Assembly: GCA_014075275.1 (NCBI GenBank)
Contig: CP046179.1
Span: 2,675,932 to 2,739,931, forward strand
DNA length: 64,000 bases
Direction of reading: 5' to 3'
Source: Boseongicola sp.
GTDB lineage: Bacteria > Pseudomonadota > Alphaproteobacteria > Rhodobacterales > Rhodobacteraceae
Shown here: piece after piece, positions 29,374 through 37,324 of the stretch
How the letters are laid out: the number at the start of each line of letters is the position of its first letter
Position numbering within the stretch: the first letter of the stretch is position 1
Program-made: the position numbers and the translations under genes
Notes under the pieces: model-generated
Database searches by the model: none
What the model was told of the DNA's origin: nothing
Seen by the model: only the letters and a program-made list of their open reading frames with translations

Positions 29374-29874
29374 TTGAGTGTAGTCCTCGATGTTTTGCGA
29401 ACGTATCGCGCGCCGCGGCTGATAATGCGCCGTCGGATAGGCAGTGTTGAACGTGAAGATCGGGCGCTTGCGACGCTTATGGCTGCTTGCACGCTCATCT
29501 TTGTCGCTCAGTGGCCGCGCCTGTCTCGAGAGGCGTTCCAAAACGTTGAGACAACCCTAGAGGCACTAATGGCTGGCGCATTGTTTGGCTGGTTGGTTAT
29601 AGCGCCGCTTGCAATGTACGGAATTGCATTTTCAGTGTTTCTCCTAATGCGTTTGCTTAGGAGTTCGGTGTCCGCCTATGAGTCTCGAATGTCTTTGTTC
29701 TGGGCTTTGTTGGCTGCCGCGCCGCTTTGGCTGTTGACGGGATTGATGTCTGGGTTCTCGGGCGCGACCACAGGCACTCGTGTCATTGGAGCCTTGGCAC
29801 TTGGAGCGTTTCTTGTTTTCTGGGGGTTAGGACTTAAAGAAATGGCCAGTCAAACCCGGGTTGAGGCCCAATAG
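29374..29874 (+). CDS. YIP1-like membrane protein
   Basis: A 166-aa membrane protein with about four helices (AACTLIFVAQWP, LMAGALFGWLVIAPLAMYGIAFSVFLLM, LFWALLAAAPLWLLTGLM, VIGALALGAFLVFWGLGL). It begins with TTG at 29374 (MSVVLDVLRTYRAPR). It is paired with a second YIP1-type gene two bases downstream; both are regular members of suf operons in this order. Function unknown. Confidence 0.7.
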   Translation: MSVVLDVLRTYRAPRLIMRRRIGSVEREDRALATLMAACTLIFVAQWPRLSREAFQNVETTLEALMAGALFGWLVIAPLAMYGIAFSVFLLMRLLRSSVSAYESRMSLFWALLAAAPLWLLTGLMSGFSGATTGTRVIGALALGAFLVFWGLGLKEMASQTRVEAQ

Positions 29875-29876
29875 AG

Positions 29877-30446
29877 ATGTATAACGTATTCATATCACTA
29901 GCGCGACAGGCGTTGCGTCAGCCCAGAGAGGCTGCAACAACTATGATGTCAGTGGGCGTGCCGCAGTCGGCACTTTGGCCAATGTTCTGGCTGTTGGTTG
30001 TAGCGTCTGTTTTGCTCATACACGTAGGAGGGGCGCCAGCAAGCGAAGATGGTCAGGCCCTCATGCCGCCGTTTGTATTTGTCTTGATGTCCGGTGCAGC
30101 TGGAACTGCTTCTGTTTTTGCCATTTGGAAAATTGGCCAGCTCATGGGCGGAAGCGGGAGTTTTCAAGAAACTCTATTGTTGACCATATTCTTACAGGCG
30201 ATCATCTTTGCCGGCCAAATGATCGAGCTTGTCATTTTTGTTGTTTTCCCATCCCTTGCGGGGCTTTTTTCGGTTCTGCTGATCTTGGTGGCTTTTTGGA
30301 TGAACCTGAACTTTATAGCCGCTTTGCATGGGTTTGCCTCTCTTTGGAAAGCGTTGGGAGTTTTTGTGCTCGCGTCGTTCGTTGTTTTACTTGTTCTCAT
30401 GACGGTGACTTCTCTTGCGGGCCTTCGCGTTGAAGGTGCAGCCTGA
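29877..30446 (+). CDS. YIP1-family membrane protein
   Basis: A 189-aa YIP1-domain protein with about five hydrophobic helices (MFWLLVVASVLLIHVGG, FVFVLMSGAAGTASVFAIWKIG, LLTIFLQAIIFAGQMIELVIFVVFPSLAGLFSVLLIL, VFVLASFVVLLVLMTVT) after MYNVFISLARQALRQPREA. Its TGA overlaps the sufS ATG by one base. A link to membrane-side cluster assembly is only inferred from the operon. Confidence 0.8.
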   Translation: MYNVFISLARQALRQPREAATTMMSVGVPQSALWPMFWLLVVASVLLIHVGGAPASEDGQALMPPFVFVLMSGAAGTASVFAIWKIGQLMGGSGSFQETLLLTIFLQAIIFAGQMIELVIFVVFPSLAGLFSVLLILVAFWMNLNFIAALHGFASLWKALGVFVLASFVVLLVLMTVTSLAGLRVEGAA

Positions 30447-31666
30447 TGTTTGATGTGGACAAGGTCCGTGGCGATTTTCCGATCCTGGATAGACAAGTTA
30501 ATGGAAAGCCGCTGGTATATTTTGACAACGGGGCGTCTGCTCAAAAACCCAGCGTCGTAATCGACGCGGTTACGCAGGCTTATTCGCAAGAGTACGCTAA
30601 TGTGCACCGCGGATTGCACTACTTATCCAATTTAGCGACAGAAAAGTATGAATCTGTTCGCGGAACGATTGCCCGCTTCTTGAACGCCGCGTCTGAAGAC
30701 GAAATTGTCATGAACTCCGGAACGACGGAGGGCATCAATTTGGTTGCTTACTCCTGGGCTATGCCAAGGCTTCGTGCCGGAGACGAAATCGTGCTTTCGG
30801 TCATGGAACATCACGCAAACATAGTGCCGTGGCATTTTTTGCGCGAACGCCAAGGTGTTGTTCTTAAGTGGGTCGATATCGATGAAACCGGTGGTTTGGA
30901 TGCACAGAAGGTCGTTGATGCAATTTCGGAAAAAACCAAACTTGTTGCGATAACACAGCTCTCAAATGTCTTGGGCACCCGGGTTGATGTGAAGTCGATC
31001 ACCGAAGGCGCCCATGCCAAAGGTGTTCCTGTCTTAGTCGATGGCTCGCAGGGCGCAGTTCACATGCCGGTCGATGTGCAGGACATTGGGTGTGATTTCT
31101 ATGCGATCACCGGACACAAACTTTATGGACCGTCGGGGTCCGGCGCCATCTATATTCGCCAAGAACGTATGAACGAGATGCGGCCGTTTTTCGGCGGTGG
31201 CGACATGATACGAGAAGTCCACAAGGACCACGTGACCTATGCAGATCCTCCGATGCGTTTTGAAGCAGGCACGCCGGGTATTGTGCAGCAGATCGGGTTT
31301 GGAGCCGCATTGGAATATCTGATGGCGCTGGGTATGGAAAATGTGGCTAATCACGAAAATGAGTTACGTGACTATGCCGTCGAGAAGCTTTCGGGTCTCA
31401 ACTGGATGAGTGTTCAAGGCACCACGGCAGACAAGGGCGCAATATTCTCATTCACACTCAACGGTTCCGCACATGCTCACGACATTTCCACCGTCCTGGA
31501 CAAGAGGGGTGTAGCAGTGCGGGCCGGGCACCATTGTGCCGGTCCATTGATGGATCATCTGGGCGTTTCGGCCACCTGCCGAGCCAGTCTCGGACTTTAC
31601 AACACCAAGTCCGAAGTCGACACTTTTGTTGAGGCATTGGAACTGTGTCACGAGCTCTTTGATTAG
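30446..31666 (+). CDS. sufS: SufS-type cysteine desulfurase
   Basis: SufS, 406 aa, a type II cysteine desulfurase. DFPILDRQVNGKPLVYFDNGASAQKP begins it; the PLP lysine is in YAITGHKLYGPSG; the catalytic cysteine sits in RAGHHCAGPLMDHLG. It normally works with SufE or SufU, neither of which is in this window. It ends with TAG and overlaps the convergent LysR gene by 4 bp, so sufT and sufA, which often follow it in relatives, are missing here. Confidence 0.95.
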   Translation: MFDVDKVRGDFPILDRQVNGKPLVYFDNGASAQKPSVVIDAVTQAYSQEYANVHRGLHYLSNLATEKYESVRGTIARFLNAASEDEIVMNSGTTEGINLVAYSWAMPRLRAGDEIVLSVMEHHANIVPWHFLRERQGVVLKWVDIDETGGLDAQKVVDAISEKTKLVAITQLSNVLGTRVDVKSITEGAHAKGVPVLVDGSQGAVHMPVDVQDIGCDFYAITGHKLYGPSGSGAIYIRQERMNEMRPFFGGGDMIREVHKDHVTYADPPMRFEAGTPGIVQQIGFGAALEYLMALGMENVANHENELRDYAVEKLSGLNWMSVQGTTADKGAIFSFTLNGSAHAHDISTVLDKRGVAVRAGHHCAGPLMDHLGVSATCRASLGLYNTKSEVDTFVEALELCHELFD

Positions 31667-32547
31667 ACGTCGATCAACGGATGCTTGGCGGCAAACAGTT
31701 CGGCATCTAGCAGTTCCTCTATCCCACTTCGTAGTCCTTTAATCACTGTGCGAACGCGCTTTGTATCAGCGGTCGCAGGATTAATATGGATGTGCAAAAC
31801 CCGCTCGATCCTGTCCATTTCGCCCGTCGCCCTAATTAGGCCTTCATCGCGCTTGGCCAGGCACATAGGCAACACGCATCGCCCAAAGCCAGATCGTGTT
31901 GCTGCCAGAAGAATTGTCGCATCCGTTGCTGTTAGCCGGACCTGGGCATTTTTTGCCAGTCGTTTGCGAACCTGTCTGGAAAATGAGGGCCCATGGGCGT
32001 CATCGTCTTTGAACTGAACCCAATTATTGCTTGTGCAATCGAAGTTCGCTGACTGGTAAGAAGCATAGGGAACGCGGCAAAATGGCACTGCGATATCTGA
32101 TCCAGTTGCTGCTGCATCAAACCACAACGATACAGTTGCCTCCCCATGAAGTGGAGTCGGTGGAAGTCGCCCGGACAGACGCAATTCAAGGCCAAGGCTA
32201 CTTTCGAGAAGGTTGGGAAAAACTTGGTCCGCCAGCAGTTGCAGCATCCATGTATTTGCCATTACCCGGACGATCCCGCTGGGACCGTGTTGAGAATTGG
32301 AAAGCATATCGCCCATACGCTCTAGTCTGGCTTCAATCCGTTCCGCATCGGCCAAAACAATCTGACCTTGGTCAGTCGGAAGAAAACCAGATTTCGAGCG
32401 GATGAATAGTTTGGATCCCAATTGAGTTTCTAATGCTGACAGCCTGCGTCCAGCGGTCGTTTGGTCCATACCCAAGCGCTGCGCCGCGCCTGTAAGTGAT
32501 CCCGCCTGCACAACCGCCAGCGCAACTTTTAGATTATCCCAGTCCAT
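31663..32547 (-). CDS. LysR-family transcriptional regulator
   Basis: A 294-aa LysR regulator: the HTH is DWDNLKVALAVVQAGSLTGAAQRLGMDQTTAGRRLSALETQLGSKLFIRSKSGFLPT, followed by an effector domain. It is convergent with sufS (4-bp overlap) and divergent from a small lipoprotein gene. An inverted repeat 7 bases before the ATG contains the ribosome-binding site. Confidence 0.88.
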   Translation of the reverse strand: MDWDNLKVALAVVQAGSLTGAAQRLGMDQTTAGRRLSALETQLGSKLFIRSKSGFLPTDQGQIVLADAERIEARLERMGDMLSNSQHGPSGIVRVMANTWMLQLLADQVFPNLLESSLGLELRLSGRLPPTPLHGEATVSLWFDAAATGSDIAVPFCRVPYASYQSANFDCTSNNWVQFKDDDAHGPSFSRQVRKRLAKNAQVRLTATDATILLAATRSGFGRCVLPMCLAKRDEGLIRATGEMDRIERVLHIHINPATADTKRVRTVIKGLRSGIEELLDAELFAAKHPLIDV

Positions 32548-32554
32548 TTAATCA

Positions 32555-32572
32555 TCCTGCATATTTGCAGGA
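32555..32572. promoter_or_regulatory. inverted repeat over the LysR ribosome-binding site
   Basis: TCCTGCA-TATT-TGCAGGA is a perfect 7-bp dyad 7 bases upstream of the LysR ATG (minus strand). Read as mRNA, its 3' arm ends in AGGA, the likely Shine-Dalgarno, so it could be a DNA operator or a hairpin masking the ribosome site. Confidence 0.5.
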
Positions 32573-32688
32573 AGGTTAGGCGCTTATTCGCCTTAATGTC
32601 TATACACATGATTTCTATGGTCCGAAGCATACGCATTTAATCCGAATGATCGGAAGGGTGCGAACAGAAACTTTGAGGACAGTTACCA

Positions 32689-33033
32689 ATGAAGTTCATT
32701 CAACTTTTGGCTGCGGTCGGAATTACGGCGGTGCTTTCAGCCTGCGCTCAGCAACCTGAATCCATTCGCCCAGAGCCGACATTTGACAAATTAGGTGGCG
32801 GAGAATGTGAAGAAGGCTGGGTCTATATACCCGGCACTGCACCGCGTCCGCCGGAGTGTATTCCGGAAGACGATTGTGATCCGATCACTTTGGCTGACGG
32901 ATCTGTGGTATGGGATTGCCCGCCACCACCGCCGACCCGTGATCGTGACCGTGATGACAGTTCATCGTCAGGAGGCACAACGCGGCCATCTACACCGGGA
33001 ACACCTCCCGGATCGACTGCGCCTAGAGTGTAG
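32689..33033 (+). CDS. small proline-rich lipoprotein
   Basis: A 114-aa predicted lipoprotein: the signal MKFIQLLAAVGITAVLSAC has an LSAC lipobox (Cys19). The mature part has four further cysteines (GGGECEEGW, PPECIPEDDCDP, VVWDCPP), which could form disulfides, then a PPPPP run and a Ser/Thr/Pro-rich tail like a wall or periplasm spacer. No family is recognised. Followed by a strong hairpin. Confidence 0.65.
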   Translation: MKFIQLLAAVGITAVLSACAQQPESIRPEPTFDKLGGGECEEGWVYIPGTAPRPPECIPEDDCDPITLADGSVVWDCPPPPPTRDRDRDDSSSSGGTTRPSTPGTPPGSTAPRV

Positions 33034-33041
33034 TCTACTTC

Positions 33042-33075
33042 GCGCGCTCCGATGTGGCCTTCAATCGGAGCGCGC
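33042..33075 (+). terminator. strong hairpin after small lipoprotein gene
   Basis: Perfect 12-bp stem: GCGCGCTCCGAT (33042-33053) pairs with ATCGGAGCGCGC (33064-33075), 10-nt loop, 8 bases past the stop. No U run follows. Confidence 0.65.
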
Positions 33076-33124
33076 TGATTACTCGATTGCCAGAGATATT
33101 TCAGCAAGCTATAGAGCGCATCGA

Positions 33125-33201
<77 letters not shown>

Positions 33202-33215
33202 ATAAAAACAGCAAG

Positions 33216-33269
33216 TTAGTCGATTGGCGCGATGGATTTAGTCTAGTATTAGTCTAAAACGCATAGTCT
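33216..33269 (+). repeat. repeated TTAGTC motifs behind the tRNA
   Basis: TTAGTC or TAGTCT motifs recur at about 33216, 33239, 33250 and 33264, two of them 11 bp apart (TTAGTCTA twice). No gene covers 33202-33513. They could be integrase arm sites or chance in AT-rich DNA. Confidence 0.35.
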
Positions 33270-33341
33270 GCAGCAAGAGATCGATGCTGTTTTGCAAATT
33301 GAGTACGTGATGAGTTAAGACTGGCGACTGTCGCTCGAGAT

Positions 33342-33362
33342 CGGGTCCCTGTCTCTCCGCCA
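33342..33362 (+). other. tRNA-Ser-like 3' end remnant
   Basis: CCCTGTCTCTCCGCCA at the end of this stretch looks like the 3' strand of a tRNA-Ser acceptor arm with CCA, but no 5' half or cloverleaf precedes it. It may be an att duplication left by an integrated element; no integrase gene is in the window. Confidence 0.35.
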
Positions 33363-33513
33363 CTATATCACTGGAAATATTTGTAAAAAAACAATAAATT
33401 TTCCACGTTCGATAGCTATCCCCACAATAGTACCAACTGCGTTGAGCATATTATTAATGCACCAGTGCTTAATGGCCAATCGACGACATAAGTCAGTGCA
33501 GTGCCAAAAAAAT

Positions 33514-33936
33514 TCAAACCTTAGCGAGTGGTAGTTCTTCTACTATTAGGTTGGTGATAATAACTTGGCCTTCGTCATTGACTTCGCTCATGGGTTCGGG
33601 GTGCCGAAAGGGAATTTCGGCGTCGTAGCCAAAAAAGGAAAATCGAAACTCCACTGCCCCAAAGTCCTCGGCATCAGCGTCGAGCCGCTCGATCCCTTCA
33701 GGTTCAATGACAAAATCCACGCGCTCAACGAAACCATCCGCACCAATGGCAAATCGTGCTTTGTTAGCATTTTTCATCAGTTCCGTGACGTTTTCGAAAT
33801 CTCCGAATGGACCTTCGAACTCCCATAGTCGACCTGAGTCTGCCTTCCCGAATTTCTTGTCCTCAATCGCTTGCCGAACGAAATCTTCAAGATTGTCCGT
33901 CGTCAGGGTTTTGGGAACCAAGAGTTGCTTAAACAA
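33514..33936 (-). CDS. hypothetical protein, N-terminus replaced by IS sequence
   Basis: A 140-aa frame ending EELPLAKV. The first 14 codons (MFKQLLVPKTLTTD) come from the terminal 43 bp of IS copy 1; native sequence begins at about NLEDFVRQAIEDKKFG. The remaining part is acidic and mixed alpha/beta in look, with no recognised domain. The true start was cut away by the IS junction at 33893/33894. The IS happens to provide an in-frame ATG, so a product may still be made. Confidence 0.5.
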   Translation of the reverse strand: MFKQLLVPKTLTTDNLEDFVRQAIEDKKFGKADSGRLWEFEGPFGDFENVTELMKNANKARFAIGADGFVERVDFVIEPEGIERLDADAEDFGAVEFRFSFFGYDAEIPFRHPEPMSEVNDEGQVIITNLIVEELPLAKV

Positions 33937-33967
33937 GTAAAGAGTTTGGCTCGTCTGGTTGATGTTA

Positions 33968-34948
33968 TTATGCGGCGCGCTGTCTGTGATGCAAGCGCCG
34001 CGCTTCGAGCGTCTTTCGTTTGATCCTTTCCCGTTGTCTTAGAATGGCTTTGTCACGCCCGAAGTAGACGTCGGCGGGTGTGACGTTGTTCAGGCTCTCG
34101 TGGTAGCGCTTGTGATTGTAGTGATCGACGAAGGCTTCGATCTGGGTTTCGAGGTCTCCCGGAAGGAAGTAGTTCTCCAATAGGATGCGGTTCTTCAGGG
34201 TTTGATGCCACCTCTCGATCTTGCCCTGTGTCTGGGGATGATATGGTGCGCCCCGAGAATGCTTCATGCCTTTGTCCTGCAGCCATTCAGCCAGATCGCC
34301 AGAGACGTAACTGGACCCGTTGTCGCTGAGGAGGCGGGGTTTGTGGATGACGTGAACCTGATCGCACCCTGATGCTTGTAGCGCCAAATCCAGGGTGTCC
34401 GTCACGTCCTCTGCCCGCATGTTCGTGCAGAGTTTCCACGAGATGATGTAGCGGCTGTAGTCGTCCAGGATTGTGCTGAGATAGAACCAGCCCCAGCCAA
34501 GCACTTTGAGATAGGTGAAGTCGGTTTGCCAAAGCTGGTTGATCGCAGTGGTCTTGTCTTTGAACTCGTTTGCCGCCTTGAGCACGATAAAGGCCGGGCT
34601 GGTGATCAGATCGTGAGCCTTCAGGGCCCGATAGACTGAAGATTCCGAGACGAAGTAGCGCTCCCGATCCGTGAACGTCACTGCCAGTTCGCGCGGCGAC
34701 AGCTCCGTCTCCTGCAGCGCCAGCTTGACGACCTTGCGCCGGACTTCGTCGGGGATGCGGTTCCAGACATGTCTGGGCTTAGGCGCTTGATCCACAAGGC
34801 CAGCGTCGCCGCGCTGCCGATACCGATCATACCAACGGTAAAATGTGGTGCGGGGGATGCCCAGCTTTGCCAATGTTCGACGAGCAGACAAATGCGACCC
34901 CTCAACAAGCCGGATGATCTCCAACTTCTCAGATGCAGCATACCTCAT
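33968..34948 (-). CDS. IS3-family transposase OrfB (copy 1)
   Basis: The catalytic transposase part, 326 aa from the ATG at 34948. An N-terminal HTH (SARRTLAKLGIPRTTFYRWYDRYRQRG) precedes a DDE rve integrase domain: first Asp in LWQTDFTYLKV, second in LLSDNGSSY, Glu in GKIERWHQTLKNR. The ATG overlaps the orfA stop as ATGA, and the frame is also open upstream so that a -1 shift gives an OrfAB fusion. The C-terminal DHYNHKRYHESLNNVTPADVYFG is typical of the family. Confidence 0.93.
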   Translation of the reverse strand: MRYAASEKLEIIRLVEGSHLSARRTLAKLGIPRTTFYRWYDRYRQRGDAGLVDQAPKPRHVWNRIPDEVRRKVVKLALQETELSPRELAVTFTDRERYFVSESSVYRALKAHDLITSPAFIVLKAANEFKDKTTAINQLWQTDFTYLKVLGWGWFYLSTILDDYSRYIISWKLCTNMRAEDVTDTLDLALQASGCDQVHVIHKPRLLSDNGSSYVSGDLAEWLQDKGMKHSRGAPYHPQTQGKIERWHQTLKNRILLENYFLPGDLETQIEAFVDHYNHKRYHESLNNVTPADVYFGRDKAILRQRERIKRKTLEARRLHHRQRAA

Positions 34949-35319
34949 TCTTGGTCGCCCCCACCGCCGGTCATGCTTTTTTTGAGAAGACGCAGTTCCA
35001 GTGTTTGCTCGGCAACGACCTCCTTCAGGTCTCGGGCTTCGCGGCGCAGGTCCTTGACTTCGTCGGTCGTAGCCGCACGCGCCGTATCTCCAGCAAGCCG
35101 CCGTTTGCCAGCTTCCATGAAGTCCTTGGACCATTTGTAGTAGATACCTTGAGATATTCCCTCACGACGGCACAACTCAGCAATGCTGTCTTCGCCACGC
35201 AAGCCATCCAGCACGATCCGGATCTTCTCTTCTGACGAATACTGTTTGCGCGTCGCGCGCTTGATCTCTTTGACGATCTTCTCGCCGGGGCTCCTGCGAG
35301 TTCCAGTTGTCTGTCTCAT
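34945..35319 (-). CDS. IS3-family transposase OrfA (copy 1)
   Basis: A 124-aa HTH protein: KQYSSEEKIRIVLDGLRGEDSIAELCRREGISQGIYYKWSKDFMEAGKRRLAGD is the HTH_Tnp_1 domain, followed by a leucine-zipper-like helix (VKDLRREARDLKEVVAEQTLELRLLKKS) used for multimerisation. The start MRQTTGTRRSPGEK at 35319 has GAGGAG upstream. An A7 slip site lies near its 3' end. Confidence 0.9.
   Translation of the reverse strand: MRQTTGTRRSPGEKIVKEIKRATRKQYSSEEKIRIVLDGLRGEDSIAELCRREGISQGIYYKWSKDFMEAGKRRLAGDTARAATTDEVKDLRREARDLKEVVAEQTLELRLLKKSMTGGGGDQE
34977..34983 (-). other. programmed -1 frameshift site in IS copy 1
   Basis: Seven A on the coding strand (CTC AAA AAA AGC in orfA frame) near the orfA end. A -1 slip here moves ribosomes into the open orfB frame, giving a fused OrfAB as is known for IS3 elements. 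The same site in copy 2 is 47794-47800. Confidence 0.7.
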
Positions 35320-35405
35320 GTCCCACTCCTCAGTGGTTACGATGAGCCAACAAAACTCTCTTATCAAATTAACCTAATTGGACCCATAGGCGCTGACTTC
35401 AGACA

Positions 35406-36025
35406 TATTTGTCCACATTCCGAAGACGGGCGGAACATCGATGGCGCTGGCGCTGGAAGCGCGCGCAATGGCGGAGGACATCCTGATCGGAGACACGCCA
35501 AAAGCGGTGCGGCGTAGGAAACGGTTGAAATTGATCGAAGCTCGGGGGCGCATTTGGAAGCATAGTCGGCTGAGAGATATTGATGGTGCGAGCGGTATCG
35601 GGGCGCTGGACGAGTTCTTTGTCTTTACGATGGTGCGCGATCCATGGACTCGGGTTTTCAGCCTGTATCATTGGTTGAGAGCGCAAAACTTTGATCACCC
35701 GGTGGTTCCAAAGGCGAAAGGACTGGAGTTCGGTCCCTTTCTTCAAGACCCTATCGTGTCTGACATGTTGTCGCGGGATGCGGTTGATCAGTATGTGACA
35801 GACAATAGCGGCAAAAATTACTGCAATGCCTTTGTGCGATTGGAGCATTTTAGAGAAGATATCGTGCCCGTTGAAACGCACTTGGGTTTCAAGCTGGGGG
35901 TATTGCCGCATGCCAATGGTTCTGATCGTCCGACAAATGTGCGGGGGGCTTACGATGCGCGATCTGCTGAGCAGGTGAGGGCATGGTTTGCGACAGATAT
36001 CGAAAGGTTCGGATACGAGTTTTGA
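35406..36025 (+). pseudogene. sulfotransferase (family 2) lacking its N-terminus
   Basis: The sequence reads in frame straight from the IS edge: FVHIPKTGGTSMALALEARAM, where PKTGGTS is the PAPS 5'-phosphosulfate loop, then FFVFTMVRDPWTRVFSLYHW with the 3'-phosphate-binding RDP...S motif, and the usual SDRPTNVRGAYDARSAEQVRAWFATDIERFGYEF ending. About ten residues and the start codon are missing, removed at the IS copy 1 junction. An ATG at 35441 would start inside, after the PAPS loop, giving a 194-aa protein unlikely to bind PAPS. The family probably modifies surface polysaccharide. Confidence 0.85.
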
Positions 36026-36337
36026 CGGTTTTTGGTGGTAGGTTCGGGAAATTGACCTTCGAAGCAATGGTGTGTTGCGCCGCGAATTGATGATATTTCG
36101 GAAATTATTCTTAATCGCATGTGTGTTTCACGGAATTCATAGTAATTCAGCGATATAATATAGTATCTGATTGAAATGTATAAGCTATTTCGGATGACGG
36201 GGCCAATAACTGTGTTTCCCACCTCAAAACGATCCTGATAAAACCGGGAAATTGTCGGGGGCCTTCCGCATTCTTGCCCGATTTCACCGTCAAAAGGACC
36301 AGTGCCGGGGGGCAAAAGAATAAGGGTAAAGCTCCTA
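36026..36337. other. AT-rich intergenic stretch without recognised gene
   Basis: Between the sulfotransferase remnant and the LysR gene. More AT-rich than its surroundings around 36080-36200, with no supported frame, hairpin or repeat. It probably holds the LysR promoter. Confidence 0.4.
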
Positions 36338-37243
36338 ATGGACCGACTGACCGAAATGGAGGCGTTTGCGACCGTCGTTGATCAAGGCGGGTTCACTGAT
36401 GCTGCCAAGAAAATGGGGATATCGAAGTCAGCCGTGTCAAAGCACGTCTCGTCTTTAGAAGCCCGACTTGGTGCGCGTCTTCTGAACCGCACAACACGAC
36501 GCGTATCGCCGACCGAGATTGGCCTGGCCTATTACGACCGCGCACGGCGTGTGTTGAATGATGCTGGCGAGGCCGATGCACTTGTCACTTCAATGCAGTC
36601 TGCACCCTCGAGGCTGCTGCGTATTTCGGTTGCGACCGATTTTGGTGTGAACCACCTGTCACCCGTCCTTGGCGACTTCTTGCAGGAGTTTCCGGACATC
36701 ACGGTGAACATGGTGCTGAACAACCGCTATGTTGAGCTGATTTCGGAAGGCTTCGATCTGGCCATTCGAATTGGTGAGCTGGAAGACTCGACCCTTCGCG
36801 CCCGTAAATTGTGCGAAACAAATCGTCGGATGATAGCCAGCCCGGAATACTTCAGCAAGTATGGCCAGCCGCAGAAGATCGACGATCTGAACGAACACAA
36901 ACTTTTGCACTATTCCAACAATTCATCCGGCAACGTATGGAAACTGACCGCGCCTTCCGGTGAGAAGCGTCAGGTTCGAACTGCCGGTTGGCTGACGGTC
37001 AACGACGGTCAGTCATTGCTGAACGCCGCGATTGCCGGTCTTGGCATCGCTTACCTGCCATCGTTCCTTTATGCGGAAGCGATGGAGCAGGGGCTGGTTC
37101 AGGAAGCCATTCCAGAGCTGCCGATCGAAACACAAGGTATCTTTGCAGTTTATCCTCCGGGCCGTTTCACACAGCCTAAGGTGCGTGCATTTATCGATTT
37201 CCTTGTCCATGCCTTTGCAGAAAAAGGCCCGGACAGCTGGTGA
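36338..37243 (+). CDS. LysR-family transcriptional regulator
   Basis: A 301-aa LysR regulator: MDRLTEMEAFATVVDQGGFTDAAKKMGISKSAVSKHVSSLEARLGARLLNRTTRRVSPTEIG is a standard HTH, and the effector domain contains LLRISVATDFGVNHLSPVLGDFLQEFPDITV and AGLGIAYLPSFL, the CrgA-like pattern. The start at 36338 gives the family N-terminus; an in-frame GTG at 36302 is the alternative. Followed by a textbook terminator. Confidence 0.9.
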   Translation: MDRLTEMEAFATVVDQGGFTDAAKKMGISKSAVSKHVSSLEARLGARLLNRTTRRVSPTEIGLAYYDRARRVLNDAGEADALVTSMQSAPSRLLRISVATDFGVNHLSPVLGDFLQEFPDITVNMVLNNRYVELISEGFDLAIRIGELEDSTLRARKLCETNRRMIASPEYFSKYGQPQKIDDLNEHKLLHYSNNSSGNVWKLTAPSGEKRQVRTAGWLTVNDGQSLLNAAIAGLGIAYLPSFLYAEAMEQGLVQEAIPELPIETQGIFAVYPPGRFTQPKVRAFIDFLVHAFAEKGPDSW

Positions 37244-37287
37244 GAATCTCCTGTATGTGACGAGTTTTCCCTCGGTAAGTTAGAACT

Positions 37288-37316
37288 CGGGCGCCAAATG
37301 GGCGCCCGTTTTTTTT
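37288..37316 (+). terminator. rho-independent terminator after LysR gene
   Basis: CGGGCGCC (37288-37295) pairs with GGCGCCCG (37301-37308), loop AAATG, followed by eight T (37309-37316). Confidence 0.92.
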
Positions 37317-37324
37317 GGGGGTGC

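Larger units (their letters stand above)
33894..35405 (-). mobile_element. IS3-family insertion sequence, copy 1
   Basis: A 1512-bp element with TG...CA ends and imperfect inverted repeats (TGTCCGTCGTCAG on the left, TGTCTGAAGTCAG as the complement of the right end). It encodes overlapping orfA and orfB joined by a probable -1 frameshift. Compared with copy 2 at 46711 I see three base differences (34616, 35354, 35355). The flanks (TTCAAGAT left, TATTTGTC right) do not match, so there is no target duplication, unlike copy 2. Confidence 0.93.
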
